A program made the translations under genes and the position numbers. A DNA stretch of 64,000 nucleotides, taken from assembly GCA_016859345.1 (NCBI GenBank), contig CM029121.1:27826527-27890526 (forward strand). Reading direction: 5' to 3'. This DNA comes from Istiophorus platypterus. Its lineage: Eukaryota > Chordata > Actinopteri > Istiophoriformes > Istiophoridae. The notes under the pieces are model-generated. The model did not search any database and was not told the DNA's origin. It saw only the letters and a list, made by a program, of their open reading frames with translations. Shown piece after piece: positions 47,301 to 54,782 of the stretch (positions are counted from its first letter, which is position 1; every line of letters begins with the position of its first letter).

Positions 47301-50023
47301 CACAGACCGAGGCCTGTCTCGACCGCTGTAAAAGCTCCCGCTGTGGGGCACAGGGAGCCTCAGTCCGCTGCTGACAAGCAGCTAATGAGCTTAAGGAAGC
47401 GAGTCCGCCTCCAGCGGCCCCGGGCCGATCTCGAAGGGGAAGCACTCCAACGGGCCTGAAGGTCACGGAGACGACCTGGTGACCTGGGAATCACTAACCA
47501 GCCGGACTGGGTCGGGGGGGTGAGTAATCCTACTCACTAAACAATTACTTTTTGCACAGATACACAGACACACCAGCTGCTGGGGTGGAACGACTCATTG
47601 TACATCAGCAAGAAGTTCAGCAGTCACCTCCCTTTGGTTAGCCTGTGAGCGTATGTGTTCAAAACGTCACCTTCCTCCACTTTAAAAAAAAAACCCTGCG
47701 GTTTTCTCGGTTTCGTTTGGGTCGAATTCAGCAATTTTAAAAGAAACAAACAAAAAACGAGCGGCATCGAGGCAATTAATCGATTAGCAGGTCGAAGAAA
47801 AGAAAACAACGGACGACTGTTCCGACGCGTCAATTCCGTCAGTTTCATGCAAAAAATGCCAAACATTCAACGGTTCCAGCTTTTTCCTGTCTGAGAATAT
47901 GACGCGCTTTTTTTTTTCTCCCCAAGTGTGACATTGTGGTAAACTGAATGTGGTAAAGCTTTCTGAGGACATCAACATGGGCTCATTTAACTATTTCAGC
48001 TGCTTTACGGACCAATAAATTAATCAACTGTGTGAAAAATAATCAGTAGGTTAATTGATAATGGAAATAATCGTTACCTGCAGCCTTTCATTCCAAAAAA
48101 AGCCCAAAATTTTTTTGTTCAGGCTTGATTTATTACTTTTCTATGTTTTATATCACTACAGTATCTTAAATATCTTCAGATTTTTGACCCTTGGGAGGTG
48201 GAAAAAAAAAAAGACAAGTTGTCCAAAGACATCAGCTCAGGCCGTGTCTCCTCCAGCACAGAGACGGACGTCTTTCACTTTCTGTGACTATTCGTCGACC
48301 AAATTGTTCGTTGATCTGTGGGAGAAATGACTGAAAGCTGCAGCCTCACTCTGAACGCTGGTTCTGCAGCCAAAGAAACGCCCCATTTTTTGTCTGTTTT
48401 ATCAACTCTACACTGTATTTTCATCCAGTCAAAAGGTGCTTAAGGGTTACTGTTATTTCAAACGTGGCTGACTCCTGAAATCAGGGGGAAAAAAATCAGG
48501 AGAAACTGCCAGAAGTTCTGGTATTGGTGCAAAAATGCCCTAAACCTTTCTGAAACCGGTCCTAGCAAAAAGGAAAGGTGGTTTCATGTTTATCTTTATT
48601 CTGGCAACGTGTCGCCCAAACATGTCAGGGCAGCATCCACGGCCCCGGAGCCACAGCGACCACAAAGCCTGGCGCTGCCTGGGGCTGGGGAGGGAGGACA
48701 CGGACAAGCTTCCCCGGGGGAAGAGGGAGTCTCCGCGGCCACAAACCTGGGTTTAAACGGCTCCGTCTAGACCCGGTCCAACCCAGCGGCCGTAAATAAC
48801 CGGCCCCGCTTCACCGGGCAGCTGCACAGCGCGACGGTGCAACCGCTGCGTGACGTGACGGTCTTTACTTAAACGAAGAAAGGTGTAATGACACGCAGCC
48901 CAACATGAGCCAGCGAGGGGCCGGGGGCCGGTGGCCGAGGGGCCGGTGGCCGGTGGCCGAGGGGCCGGGGGCCGGTGCCCGAGGGGCCGGGGGCCGCTAT
49001 CTGGGCTAGCATCTCGGCTAGCGGCCGGGTCACGGCTCGGGTCGGTGACCGGTCGCCCTCGTCTGTCACGGCTGCATGTTGGCACACGATGAGGCGGATT
49101 CTACATCTAGACGCTAGCTAGTCCAGATGCGCGTCGCCTTGCGCCCATCTCCGAATTGCCCCGATATTTTTCCAGTTCGGTGGCTTGTGACTCACAGTTA
49201 AATCGATCGCGACCGGCCGAAGAAAACTTGGTGCTGATCTTTGACAGCTGTGTCTTCTGGTAAATTCGGCTCAGACGTGTTCCCCGAACTGAGCCTTATT
49301 CCAGTGGGATCCTTTGTTTTCCCCGTCGATCAGCGTTACGCTGCTCCGATTCGACGTATCGACGAGAGACGGTAAATCTAATGAACGCGAGGCGACGCGA
49401 TCGAAAAACTTAGAAATCGCGGAGAAAGAAAGCGCCATTTGAGGTTTTGCATCACGCCGAAAGGGAGAGTGAATCATCCAAACTTTTACCGCGTATTCAG
49501 TCTCCTTCTCCGGTCTATGCCCCACCGAGGACGATGCGATAGACCATAACTTGCTCGCTTTTTGAGCAGCATTTAGCGTGACGTTCTCTCGATGCCAGCG
49601 CTAGCGGCAGGCTAACGGCGGCAGCTAGCGTTAGCCGGTCCGTCGGCCAGGCACACCCCGCGACCGCGGCACCCCGTCCCGCGAATTTACCTCTTTCTTG
49701 TCCTGGAGACACTCCAGCACCGCCAGGTTGTTGTTCCAGGAGTGTTTGGGGCAAAGCCGAGTCAGGTCGTCCCTGCACACCGCCTCCTCCGCCAACTTCC
49801 AGCCGGCGGAGCGCCTCCGAGGCAGCGAGGCCCCGGCGCCCTGGTTCCTCTCGGCGGCCCCCGGGTTGGCCGCGGCCGGACCCGGACCTCCGGCCGGGTT
49901 CGGCGGGTTATCGGCGTTGCCTGCGAGCCTGGCGACGCCGTTGTTCTCTCCCCGGGTCGGACGCAGAGACGACAGGATGCACATCAGGAGCAGGAGCAGG
50001 GGAACACGTCTACAGTCCGCCAT
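18847..50023 (-). CDS. glg1: Golgi glycoprotein 1 (CFR-1 / ESL-1 / MG-160), 25 coding exons (gene span)
   Basis: Type I membrane sialoglycoprotein of the Golgi. In other vertebrates it binds FGFs, carries E-selectin ligand activity and restrains TGF-beta maturation. Coding exons sum to 3435 bases = 1144 aa plus stop (human 1179), with all intron phases consistent. Features: signal peptide about 1-25 (LLLLLMCILSSL core); Pro/Ala/Gly/Asn-rich linker about 26-75 in place of the polyglutamine of mammals; tandem cysteine-rich GLG1 repeats from about 79 to 1085, each with spaced Cys pairs such as VCRDDLTRLCP and FACREDRERFCEN; transmembrane helix about 1111-1131; 13-residue basic tail RFTKRVTQELKDR, nearly identical to human. 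Start at 50023 fits a Kozak-like AAGATGGCGG. Two further in-frame upstream ATGs exist at 50167 and 50119. Gene length is 31 kb, with a 10.7-kb first intron. rfwd3 lies upstream in the same orientation. Confidence 0.96.
19015..19942 (-). other. glg1 intron 24
   Basis: 928 bases. The centre is occupied by a decayed tandem repeat (19330-19800). The donor end carries CA/AC dinucleotides in sense (plus-strand GTGTGTGTG at 19918-19932). Confidence 0.8.
19330..19800. repeat. Decayed tandem repeat, period about 45-65 bases
   Basis: A core resembling AAAATAAAAGCCCCTTT followed by a TTTATGCAGCTCATTC-like part recurs at about 19340, 19381, 19425, 19476, 19527, 19590, 19640, 19687 and 19751. Copies are diverged and unequal in length, so the array is old. 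Confidence 0.7.
19943..20049 (-). CDS. glg1: glg1 coding exon 24
   Basis: Completes a split Gln codon, then MSCLMEALQDKRVRLQPEC, KKRLQDRIDMWSYAAK. Last cysteine-rich repeat; very close to human. Confidence 0.95.
20050..21015 (-). other. glg1 intron 23
   Basis: 966 bases, AT-rich, with no recognisable coding, repeat family or RNA gene. Confidence 0.75.
21016..21136 (-). CDS. glg1: glg1 coding exon 23
   Basis: 40 codons plus one base. EVLNMLKESKADIFVDPVLH, ACALDIKHHC, then PPGRGR; one GLG1 repeat. Confidence 0.94.
21141..21342. repeat. Polypurine tract (polypyrimidine in glg1 sense)
   Basis: About 200 bases almost entirely A/G on the plus strand (GGAGGAGGAGGAAATGG, AAGGAGGAAGAGG and similar), starting directly at the exon 23 acceptor. 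In the transcript this is an exceptionally long polypyrimidine tract filling most of the 283-base intron 22. Confidence 0.85.
21420..21527 (-). CDS. glg1: glg1 coding exon 22
   Basis: 36 codons, phase 0/0. ISRLCPEEAAAQEQTGQVEE, CLKVNLLKIKQEGCKK. The donor is followed by a run of C in sense. Confidence 0.94.
21534..21618. repeat. Compound (CA)n microsatellite at exon 22 acceptor
   Basis: Interrupted CACACG/CACACA array beginning six bases from the acceptor; in sense it is a UG-rich tract directly upstream of exon 22. Confidence 0.9.
21619..22743 (-). other. Remainder of glg1 intron 21
   Basis: AT-rich intronic sequence with no recognised gene or repeat family. It ends at the exon 21 donor GTTCAC, a weaker-than-usual GT donor. 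Confidence 0.7.
22744..22845 (-). CDS. glg1: glg1 coding exon 21
   Basis: 34 codons, phase 0/0. RLSSDCEDQIRVILQESALD, YRLDPQLQLHCTEE. The donor GTTCAC is non-consensus after GT; the exon 22 join restores the family sequence. Confidence 0.93.
23253..23395 (-). CDS. glg1: glg1 coding exon 20
   Basis: YRLNPVLRKACKADIPKFCQ ... SELEGQVISCLKLKYADQ. Phase 1 in, phase 0 out; acceptor preceded by TGTGTGTGTCC in sense. Confidence 0.95.
23483..23606 (-). CDS. glg1: glg1 coding exon 19
   Basis: 41 codons plus one base. RFCTESEGKNVLQCLKQNKN ... CKQMITKRQITQNT; near-identical to human. Confidence 0.95.
23607..24171 (-). other. glg1 intron 18
   Basis: 565 bases, AT-rich, with a short CA tract at 23618-23635 near the exon 19 acceptor. 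Nothing else recognised. Confidence 0.7.
24172..24309 (-). CDS. glg1: glg1 coding exon 18
   Basis: 46 codons, phase 0/0. VIECLKENKRKLTSRCHQRI ... DPELDYQLMRVCKHMIR. Confidence 0.95.
24310..25163 (-). other. glg1 intron 17
   Basis: 854 bases of AT-rich sequence; nothing recognised. Confidence 0.7.
25164..25256 (-). CDS. glg1: glg1 coding exon 17
   Basis: 31 codons, phase 0/0. SEDIRLEPELYDSCKQDITR, LCQNVAYGNAQ. Found from splice sites, because the frame is short and closed on both sides. Confidence 0.93.
25257..25776 (-). other. glg1 intron 16
   Basis: 520 bases. It has a (GGC)-rich pocket next to the exon 16 donor (25725-25770); otherwise unremarkable. Confidence 0.7.
25777..25894 (-). CDS. 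glg1: glg1 coding exon 16
   Basis: One base plus 39 codons. VDVVICLSTTVRNDTLQEAK, EQRVSVKCRKQLRVEEVEM. Confidence 0.95.
25895..27621 (-). other. glg1 intron 15
   Basis: 1727 bases; carries a plus-strand LINE fragment at about 26170-26790 and a poly-A/AG stretch near 27283. Confidence 0.75.
26170..26790 (+). mobile_element. Decayed L2/Maui-like LINE fragment
   Basis: Plus-strand translation gives AVTEPLLKQPTLDPGVLA, then in a shifted frame the YRPISNLPFLSKIIDKAV-type block, then ANQLCGF. These are the N-terminal reverse-transcriptase motifs of L2-clade fish LINEs. An upstream TCCTATAGCTCTCAGTAG-type stretch belongs to the same family from memory. Frameshifts and stops show it is inactive. 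Confidence 0.7.
27622..27710 (-). CDS. glg1: glg1 coding exon 15
   Basis: 29 codons plus two bases. IQIKDFRFSYKFKTACKEDV, LKLCPNIKK. The acceptor is preceded by CTGTCTGTCTGTCTGT-like repeats in sense. Confidence 0.94.
27882..27995 (-). CDS. glg1: glg1 coding exon 14
   Basis: 38 codons, phase 0/0. EVADNQIDTGDLMECLVQNK, HQKEMNEKCAVGVTHFQL. Confidence 0.94.
27996..28071. repeat. (GGAGAC/AGAGAC)n and poly(A) simple repeats
   Basis: Directly next to the exon 14 acceptor; in sense this reads as CTGTCTCTGTCTC pyrimidine repeats preceded by 21 T. Confidence 0.85.
28072..28709 (-). other. Remainder of glg1 intron 13
   Basis: AT-rich; nothing recognised. Confidence 0.65.
28710..28772 (-). CDS. glg1: glg1 coding exon 13 (63 bases, in frame)
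   Basis: 21 codons, DIQIEALLMRACEPVIQSHC and His. Its acceptor has essentially no pyrimidine tract: TGTCAG is preceded by about 25 TG units. Exact-triplet length means skipping would keep the frame. Confidence 0.93.
28775..28826. repeat. (CA)n microsatellite, about 25 units
   Basis: In glg1 sense this is an uninterrupted (TG)n ending three bases before the exon 13 acceptor AG. Confidence 0.95.
29283..29312. repeat. (CAG)10 / (CTG)10 trinucleotide repeat
   Basis: Ten perfect CAG units on the plus strand. In glg1 sense it is (CTG)10 starting 14 bases into intron 12. Read through in frame from exon 12 it encodes polyalanine. Confidence 0.95.
29326..29550 (-). CDS. glg1: glg1 coding exon 12
   Basis: 75 codons, phase 0/0. 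LSRDCKVEVQRILHQRALDV ... CMTDLGKWCSEKTEAGQELEC ... CRDVVGNLTELESE. Donor GTAACT. Confidence 0.96.
29551..31085 (-). other. glg1 intron 11
   Basis: 1535 bases. AT-rich with a somewhat CpG-bearing stretch at about 30040-30310 and a TAGACAGA/GACAGA simple repeat at 30965-31030 near the donor. No gene recognised. Confidence 0.7.
31086..31239 (-). CDS. glg1: glg1 coding exon 11
   Basis: One base plus 51 codons. LDPILYKKCQGDAARLCHTH, GWNETSEMMPPGAIFSCLYR, HAYRSVEQGRR; the sequon NET is present. Confidence 0.95.
31240..31769 (-). other. glg1 intron 10
   Basis: 530 bases of AT-rich intron, nothing recognised. Confidence 0.7.
31770..31871 (-). CDS. glg1: glg1 coding exon 10
   Basis: 33 full codons between split Met and Lys codons. 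ILSCLMEHLYTEKMVEDCEH, RLLELQYFIARDW. Confidence 0.95.
31962..32083 (-). CDS. glg1: glg1 coding exon 9
   Basis: 40 codons plus two bases. LQTLIQEADPGADYRIDRAL, NEACESVIQTACKHIRNGDP. Confidence 0.95.
32084..32451 (-). other. glg1 intron 8
   Basis: 368 bases; nothing recognised. Confidence 0.7.
32452..32666 (-). CDS. glg1: glg1 coding exon 8
   Basis: Two bases plus 71 codons. RVVSGECQGEMMDYRRMLME, DFSLSPEIVLHCRSEIEGHC, SGLHRKGRTLHCLMRV ... PNCQRA. Confidence 0.96.
32667..33124 (-). other. glg1 intron 7
   Basis: 458 bases; nothing recognised. Confidence 0.7.
33125..33311 (-). CDS. glg1: glg1 coding exon 7
   Basis: 62 codons plus one base. CREALTTRQKLIAQDYKVSY, SLAKACKSDLRKYRC ... RLSYLLLCLESAVHR. 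Confidence 0.96.
33426..33497 (-). CDS. glg1: glg1 coding exon 6
   Basis: 24 codons, phase 0/0. TLAGEGRVYKCLFNHKFEEA, MSER. Confidence 0.94.
33498..34184 (-). other. glg1 intron 5
   Basis: 687 bases of AT-rich intron; nothing recognised. Confidence 0.7.
34185..34388 (-). CDS. glg1: glg1 coding exon 5
   Basis: 68 codons, phase 0/0. DIHSQGEVIACLEKGLVREA ... RVAELSSDDFHLDRYLYFAC, REDRERFCEN. Confidence 0.96.
34545..34825 (-). repeat. Dispersed teleost repeat with 'AATAATCATTAGTTG' end
   Basis: One end carries GAGCTGCAAC and GATAATCAATCG; the other ends GATTAATTGATAATGAGAAT then AATCATTAGTTG. This is the family signature of a high-copy teleost repeat. Orientation assigned by the terminal GTTGCAGC-type end; class unknown. 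Confidence 0.6.
34910..35260. promoter_or_regulatory. Candidate intronic regulatory element
   Basis: A complex, CpG-retaining block inside AT-rich intron 4. It includes a perfect hairpin CATTTCTATC (34990-34999) / GATAGAAATG (35007-35016) with a 7-base loop, and a TCCTAATTGTG homeodomain-like site near 35090. No coding potential recognised. Function is inference. Confidence 0.25.
36652..36800 (+). repeat. Dispersed teleost repeat fragment
   Basis: Starts TAGGGCTGCAACGGACAATT and continues ATTTTCACATGTGATTGATC, a diverged copy of the family start. Confidence 0.5.
37462..37677 (-). CDS. glg1: glg1 coding exon 4
   Basis: 72 codons, phase 0/0. IKECAAEELGKGYLVSCLVD, HRGNISDYQCNQYITKMTTI, VFSDYRLICGFMDKC ... 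STGEK. The acceptor is preceded by a run of about 11 C in sense. Confidence 0.96.
37678..38195 (-). other. glg1 intron 3
   Basis: 518 bases; includes a poly-G (sense poly-C) run at the exon 4 acceptor. Nothing else recognised. Confidence 0.7.
38196..38282 (-). CDS. glg1: glg1 coding exon 3
   Basis: 29 codons, phase 0/0. LLWNYKLNLTTDPKFESVAV, EVCKTTISE; the sequon NLT is present. Confidence 0.95.
38283..39003 (-). other. glg1 intron 2
   Basis: 721 bases of AT-rich intron; nothing recognised. Confidence 0.7.
39004..39033 (-). CDS. glg1: glg1 coding exon 2 (30-base microexon)
   Basis: Ten codons, ETEIAAECNH, bounded by TTTCAG and GTAAGT. It fills exactly the gap between exon 1 (...LQDKKE) and exon 3 (LLWNYK...) in the human alignment and supplies one conserved cysteine. 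Confidence 0.88.
39523..39548. repeat. (GT)n microsatellite
   Basis: About 13 GT units in glg1 intron 1. Confidence 0.85.
41440..41730 (+). repeat. Dispersed teleost repeat
   Basis: Contains GGTTTATAAAATGTGAGAAA, CAGTCCAAAACCAAAAGATA, TTTGAGAAGCTGGAACATGC and GCTTGAAAAATTATTTGAAC in the family order. Confidence 0.7.
44240..44530 (+). mobile_element. Tc1/mariner remnant (C-terminal transposase and 3' end)
   Basis: The plus-strand frame reads PSPDLRPHFNTFWVEPETG then DLSVASACEGEQIL, a diverged match to the C-terminal 'SPDLNPI.H.W.ELE ... DL..AL..EWEQI' block of fish Tc1-like transposases. It is followed by TTAGGGTGTCCACATACTTT then TGGCC, the usual 3' terminal sequence of such elements. Only this part survives. 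Confidence 0.75.
45989..46018. repeat. (AACC/AACT)n tetranucleotide repeat
   Basis: Seven or so units of AACC/AACT in glg1 intron 1. Confidence 0.85.
46325..46770 (+). repeat. Dispersed teleost repeat, one full copy and part of a second
   Basis: Begins TTAGGGCTGCAACAAACAGT, and contains GCAGTAAATTCTCACATTTG then AGAAGCTTGAACC, then TTGACTAATCACTGCAGCTT. A second run with ACATCTAAGAAGTTACAACC and GATTAATGGATAATC follows. The clearest copy in the window. Confidence 0.75.
47990..48100 (-). repeat. Dispersed teleost repeat fragment (inverted)
   Basis: GGTTAATTGATAATGGAAAT then AATCGTTACCTGCAGCC is the reverse-complement end of the same family. Confidence 0.6.
48915..48997. repeat. GC-rich minisatellite (GGGGCCGGGGGCC-type)
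   Basis: Variants of GGGGCCGGGGGCCGGTGGCC and GGCCGAGG repeat about six times in glg1 intron 1, roughly 700 bases into the intron. Confidence 0.9.
49691..50023 (-). CDS. glg1: glg1 coding exon 1 (signal peptide, linker, first Cys repeat)
   Basis: 111 codons, phase 0 at the donor (GAG|GTAAAT). Signal peptide, then a Pro/Ala/Asn/Gly-rich linker, then WKLAEEAVCRDDLTRLCPKH, SWNNNLAVLECLQDKKE. Confidence 0.94.
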
Positions 50024-50929
50024 CTTCACCGAGCCAGGCAGCCTGCCGCCGCCTTCACGGGCCGTCGGAAATACGGGAACCGGGAGTAAAGTTGCAGGCG
50101 TTGGGGGCAGCGCACCGCTCATGAATAATTCACGGCTACGTGTGGGCCCCTGCTCCGAGTCGCCCAATCACACGTTGCTTACCGTTTTAATAGCAGACGA
50201 ATGCATTACCTAAGCATGAACTAGGTGCAAATGTTGACATCGCAAAGAAACCCATTAAAGAATCTGAATGAACAGGTTCGACGGAAAGTGCTGCTGTTAT
50301 TCTGTATGTTCCTTATTATTCTCTGCTCCCCGTGCAACAGTCTGGCTCACCGATGGGTTTTTGTAATAGTCTTTTGCACAACAGTGGAGCATCTATGACC
50401 CAGATCAATAAGATGGATCAGGCTTTGGAGGGAGACACACACACACACACAGTATTTGTTAGTAGAATACTTTCATTGTCAGGACGAGGGTCGTTTTGTT
50501 TTTTGGTTTTTTTCCATGGGATTTGTTGACAAGAAGAAAACTGTAGAACATCATCTGATTCGTCTTGTACCAGAAGAAGAACCGCAGCTCCTGATCGTCC
50601 AGTTTTGTTTTGTTCAAACTGTTCGGCCGACGTTCACACGAAGTTTTAAAAAAAGAAAGTCTGAGTGCAAATAAAGTTTAAGAAAAAAAACCTTGGCAGA
50701 GACATTTCTCGGTCCAGAATGATTATGATGATGAAAAGGTTCGTGTCTGCGTGTAAGAACAATAAATGTCAGTAGATATGTTTATGGCTTGTCGTTTTAC
50801 ACTGTAAAAATATCACTGTCACTCTACTTTAATAACCACATTTAGAGCTTATCAAAATATTAGTCAAAAATTTTTTTAAATTGTGTCAGAAAAAAAAATT
50901 AGCCAACATATTATCACATTTCTTAAACT

Positions 50930-51440
50930 TACCAGTATCAAGCAATGGTTATATTCATTATCAGTTCACCTGCAGGTTATGTTCTCAATCGTTCAGTCAA
51001 AAAAATGTCCAAAAAAATCATTCATTCCTCGCATTTCAGAAGCTGAAGCGAGAGAATATTTGGCCCTTTTTGCTCGAAAAGTGACTGAAATGATCAGTTG
51101 ATCATCAAAATCAATTTAGTTTTATGTCAATTGACTAATTGATTAGGCATCTGAATTGTAACAATCAATTCAGATGCCTGCAAAAATGATTTTGTTCATT
51201 ATAAGGTAAAATCTTGATTAACTCTTTGATTAATCCTATAATGGTTTAGTCCATAAAATGTTTTTAAAGAAACTGCAAAAGGTCAATCACATTTCAAGCA
51301 ACATATTCAAATGGACAAAAACCCAAAGAGATTCAGTTTATATTGATATAAAACAGAGAAAAACATAATTAAAAAATAAAAACTGTTGATCAACCAGGCC
51401 AGTAATCGACCGATCGTTTCAGCCTTGAGGAAAAAGTGTT
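50930..51440 (+). repeat. Dispersed teleost repeat copies
   Basis: CATTTCAGAAGCTGAAGCGA, TTGCTCGAAAAGTGACTGAA and GTCAATTGACTAATTGATTA, followed by a second partial copy with GTCCATAAAATG and ACCCAAAGAGATTCAGTTTA. Confidence 0.65.
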
Positions 51441-52749
51441 TGGTACATGCTTTGGCCCAGTGGCGGGAAAACAGTATGGGCCACGTCTGGGACAATGGAA
51501 ATAAATCTGATAGGAGTCCTTTTTACCAGAGAAATATTAAGATTCACTGCTGTAGCCCTGTTAGTTCTCAGTGGTAAACATGGCGCCTGACCTTGATTAC
51601 AATCCTGAAACAATCAGTTTTATTAATAAATTTTAGTCCTTTTTTTTAAATTTCATTATTTTCTTTTTTTAACCAAGTCAAGGCCCATTAAGATTCCAAA
51701 TCTAGTTTTCAACAAGGTTTAGACAACACCATCAACAACATGTAGCTACAGAACATAGAGAAAAAAAAACATTAAATTGGTATTATTGAGTTAAATAATT
51801 AAAAACAAAACCCAGTTTCTGACGGATTCCAGTTCGCTTGAAGCTCAGATCTCTTTAAACTCAACCCAGTTATTTCTGTCCTTCAGTATGAAGGAAAGAG
51901 TCCTCGGATCCCAGACCACGTCCCGAACCACTAACAGGAGGAAAGACCCCCAAGTCGGGCAGCAGTGACTTTAAAACGGCCTCATAGACCAGAGACAGCG
52001 AGTTGACGTGCGGCGGACCAGAGAACACAACTTAGACCGACGACTGATTTTATAAAAAAAAAAACACTCCCCGGCGGACGAGACCCTCAGGGGCCCCAAA
52101 GGCCTCAGATTCACTCGACTCTACTTCTCTCTCAGTGATTTGATTAATTGCATATTTGTTAGAAATTTTCACTGCTGAAGCGGAACATCGATTATGACAG
52201 GTTCTCCACCTCCACCTCGTGGGTGGGATGATGCATCAGAACCCACTTTAAGGCCTGAACTGTTTTTGTTCGTTCTCTGCTCATTTGTGCTAAAAGTTGC
52301 GTTTTATAAATAACTGATCTCATTTTTTGCTGCATGTTAAGTGATTAACATGCAGAAAAGCCCAGGGACGGCAGCATTAACCTGTTTCCAGACGCAACCA
52401 CAAGCCCTAAAATAACGTCCCCAAAATAAAAAGGTCGCTGCTCTTCAACCATTTTGTCTCCTTTGAAAACAAACTCTTTAACTTTACACCTGAAAAGTCA
52501 GAAGCAGGAGAAGAGAAACTGAACCAAAGTTATAGAAGCACAAACATGGTGGAAAGGTTTTGGGTTTTTAATTTTAATTTGGACGTAAAAATGTAATATG
52601 AGGCCTGCAATGGGACCTTGTGTGTGGAAAACACTTTGAAGTCGAAACAGAGGCAAACATACCTGAAGCGCTGCTACCAGGGCTACAAGAGTCTCACAGG
52701 GTGGACGGTGTGTGTGTTTTAAAAGGTTTTAATCCATCATGAGGGAACT

Positions 52750-52920
52750 ATAAAGGCTGCAACCAGCAATTATTATCTCTTCCGATAAAAAGTCCTTTTT
52801 TTAACAAAAGGTTGATTGTTTAGTGTATAAAAAGGTTGTTAAAAGGTTGAGAAAAGCCTGTCACAGTTCCCCGAGGCCCAAGTTCAGATCCTCAGATTTG
52901 TCAGAGCAACAGTGGGGGAA
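52750..52920 (+). repeat. Dispersed teleost repeat fragment
   Basis: GGCTGCAACCAGCAATTATT then GTGTATAAAAAGG and TCACAGTTCCCCGAGGCCCA; 5' half of the family. Confidence 0.6.
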
Positions 52921-54344
52921 AAAAAGAAAAAAAAGTCAAGTTTCATAAAAAAAAAAAAACAGCAAATAATCACAGTTAAGCTGCTGCTGCCAGTGAACGC
53001 AGAGAAAGACTTAAAATTCTGTTTATTTCCTGTTGACCAGCTGATCCATTAAATCACCCCCCCCCAAAAGAACCCCACAGGGACCACATACAAACATGTG
53101 GCGTTAGATTAAATGGATCTGAGCAAATTCTTTCACATCAGATTAGGAAACGTGTTTTTCATAATTAATCATATCAGCTCTCATCAGCCTGATGATTATC
53201 GTTCAACAGGTACAGAAACAAGGCATTTTTTGCAGTAAAAACCCCCCTTAATATGTGACACTTATTATTTGATTTAATCTTGTGAATAAATCAGAGCTAC
53301 AACATGACTTTTACTGAGTGCTGAAGAAAATATTTTATGAAAAAAAACACACTAACAACAGCAGCATTGAATGCAGCACAGATTATTTTTAAACTTTTTC
53401 TGAAATTCGGTGAAAAACTTCCACTTAAAAATATTAACCAGAACTGTCAGTTTTATTTTACAGGTGTAGTTCAGACCAAAACTCCCTTTAGTACAGTGCA
53501 TGTCGTTTCTGCAGCTACTGGAAAGTACGTTAGGAATTTACGAGCTTCCCTTGAAAGCAGCATGCAGTTGGTTTGTGCAGTAGATGGAAATGTTTCTGGA
53601 CCGAATCCTCCATAATAACTGATCTGTACTGACTGTGGTGGTTATGAGAGTCCTTTATTTCTTCGGATGAATCCGCAGATGATTTGTTTTTCCATCACTT
53701 GGTTGTTTCATGCTGAGTGATGCCTGTTTAACAGCCACTCGATCTTGCACATACAGAACATTTCAGCTTCCTGGGTTTTTTTACATAACCATGAAATTTC
53801 ACAGCATTTTTATTTTTTAATTTTTTTTTGATTAAGAGATTTTGATTCCAAAAGTACTAAACACTGTGTGGAGAGGTTGCAAGTCTGGGATCAACCACAA
53901 TGGTTATTTTTGTTCAAATACCAACAAAATTAAATTGATTGAAAAACTGATTTTTTTTTCTCCAAATGAGAATCTTCATTACTTTTAATTCCCTTTTTAT
54001 GATAACTGATCTAGAAATTAACCATTTTTAAACAAACATTTATGGCTAAATTAAAATGGTATTTAAATGATGCATTACAAGTCTTCAAATAAACAAAAAA
54101 TAAACTATAAAAAGAGTCAGTATTCTGGCTCCTGTAGTAAGTTGCTGACGTGTGACAATCAGTTCAACCCATATCATTCTTTTTCAGCGTCAGATAAACT
54201 TTTGAAGGCTGTTTTTCCTCTGAATAGTTTGACCTCCATCTTCTCATTACGATTTTTGCAGTGTTTTCCATCTCTTCCACAAGACGACTACTAAACCTAC
54301 AACCCCCCTGGTTTTTACAAATTCCTCTTTTGTCCTACACCGTT

Positions 54345-54690
54345 TGCTAGAGCTGCAAGGACTACTTGACCCACAGAAAATTAATCAGATGTTCTGATAA
54401 TCGATCAATCATTTAAGCCCCTTTTAAATAAAAGTTCCTCCCGGTGCCACTTCTCAGATGTGAGGATTTGCTGCTACTCTGTTTAAAAAGGTTGTAAACT
54501 GAAGGTCTTTGTGTTTTCAGACCAGAGATAAAAACACCTTATGATATCAACAGAGAGTCTGAGAAAAAGGTTTTGGGTTTTTTGGGGTTTTTTTGCTCTT
54601 TTCTGATATTTTATGGGCAAAACAATTAACGGACAAATTGTTCAGCAGATTGAACAGTCGTAAAAATAACTGTTAGTTGCAGCTTTAACC
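54345..54690 (-). repeat. Dispersed teleost repeat (inverted)
   Basis: Begins CTAGAGCTGCAAGGACTACT and ends AATAACTGTTAGTTGCAGCT; the internal CTCAGATGTGAGGATTTGCT is the reverse complement of the family core. Confidence 0.7.
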
Positions 54691-54782
54691 CTAGAAATCA
54701 AACAGTCAGAAAACTCAAACATTGCAAAAGTGTGAAAGTATCAATCCTTTTCGACAACTCTGATTAAAAATAACTTGTGATT

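Larger units (their letters stand above)
39034..49690 (-). other. glg1 intron 1 (10.7 kb)
   Basis: Largest intron. It contains a GT microsatellite (39523-39548), a Tc1/mariner remnant (44240-44530), several copies of the dispersed 'GTTGCAGC' repeat (about 41440-41730, 46325-46770, 47990-48100), an AACC/AACT repeat (45989-46018), and near its 5' end a GGGGCC-like minisatellite and CpG-rich DNA. No nested gene was recognised. Confidence 0.75.
48600..50160 (-). promoter_or_regulatory. glg1: CpG-rich promoter region of glg1
   Basis: Dense in CpG from intron 1 through exon 1 to about 140 bases upstream of the start codon, in contrast to the AT-rich DNA beyond 50.2 kb. This is typical of a CpG-island promoter of a widely expressed gene. 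No TATA box was identified; the transcription start is not placed. Confidence 0.65.
50024..54780. other. glg1-rfwd3 intergenic region
   Basis: Starts with the glg1 5' flank, then AT-rich DNA with fragments of the dispersed 'GTTGCAGC' repeat (about 50930-51440, 52750-52920, 54345-54690). No reading frame with recognisable similarity was found. Confidence 0.65.

Noticed and set aside
48753..49087. Pro/Ala/Arg-rich minus-strand ORFs
   Set aside because: Translations of the GGGGCC-type minisatellite in glg1 intron 1.
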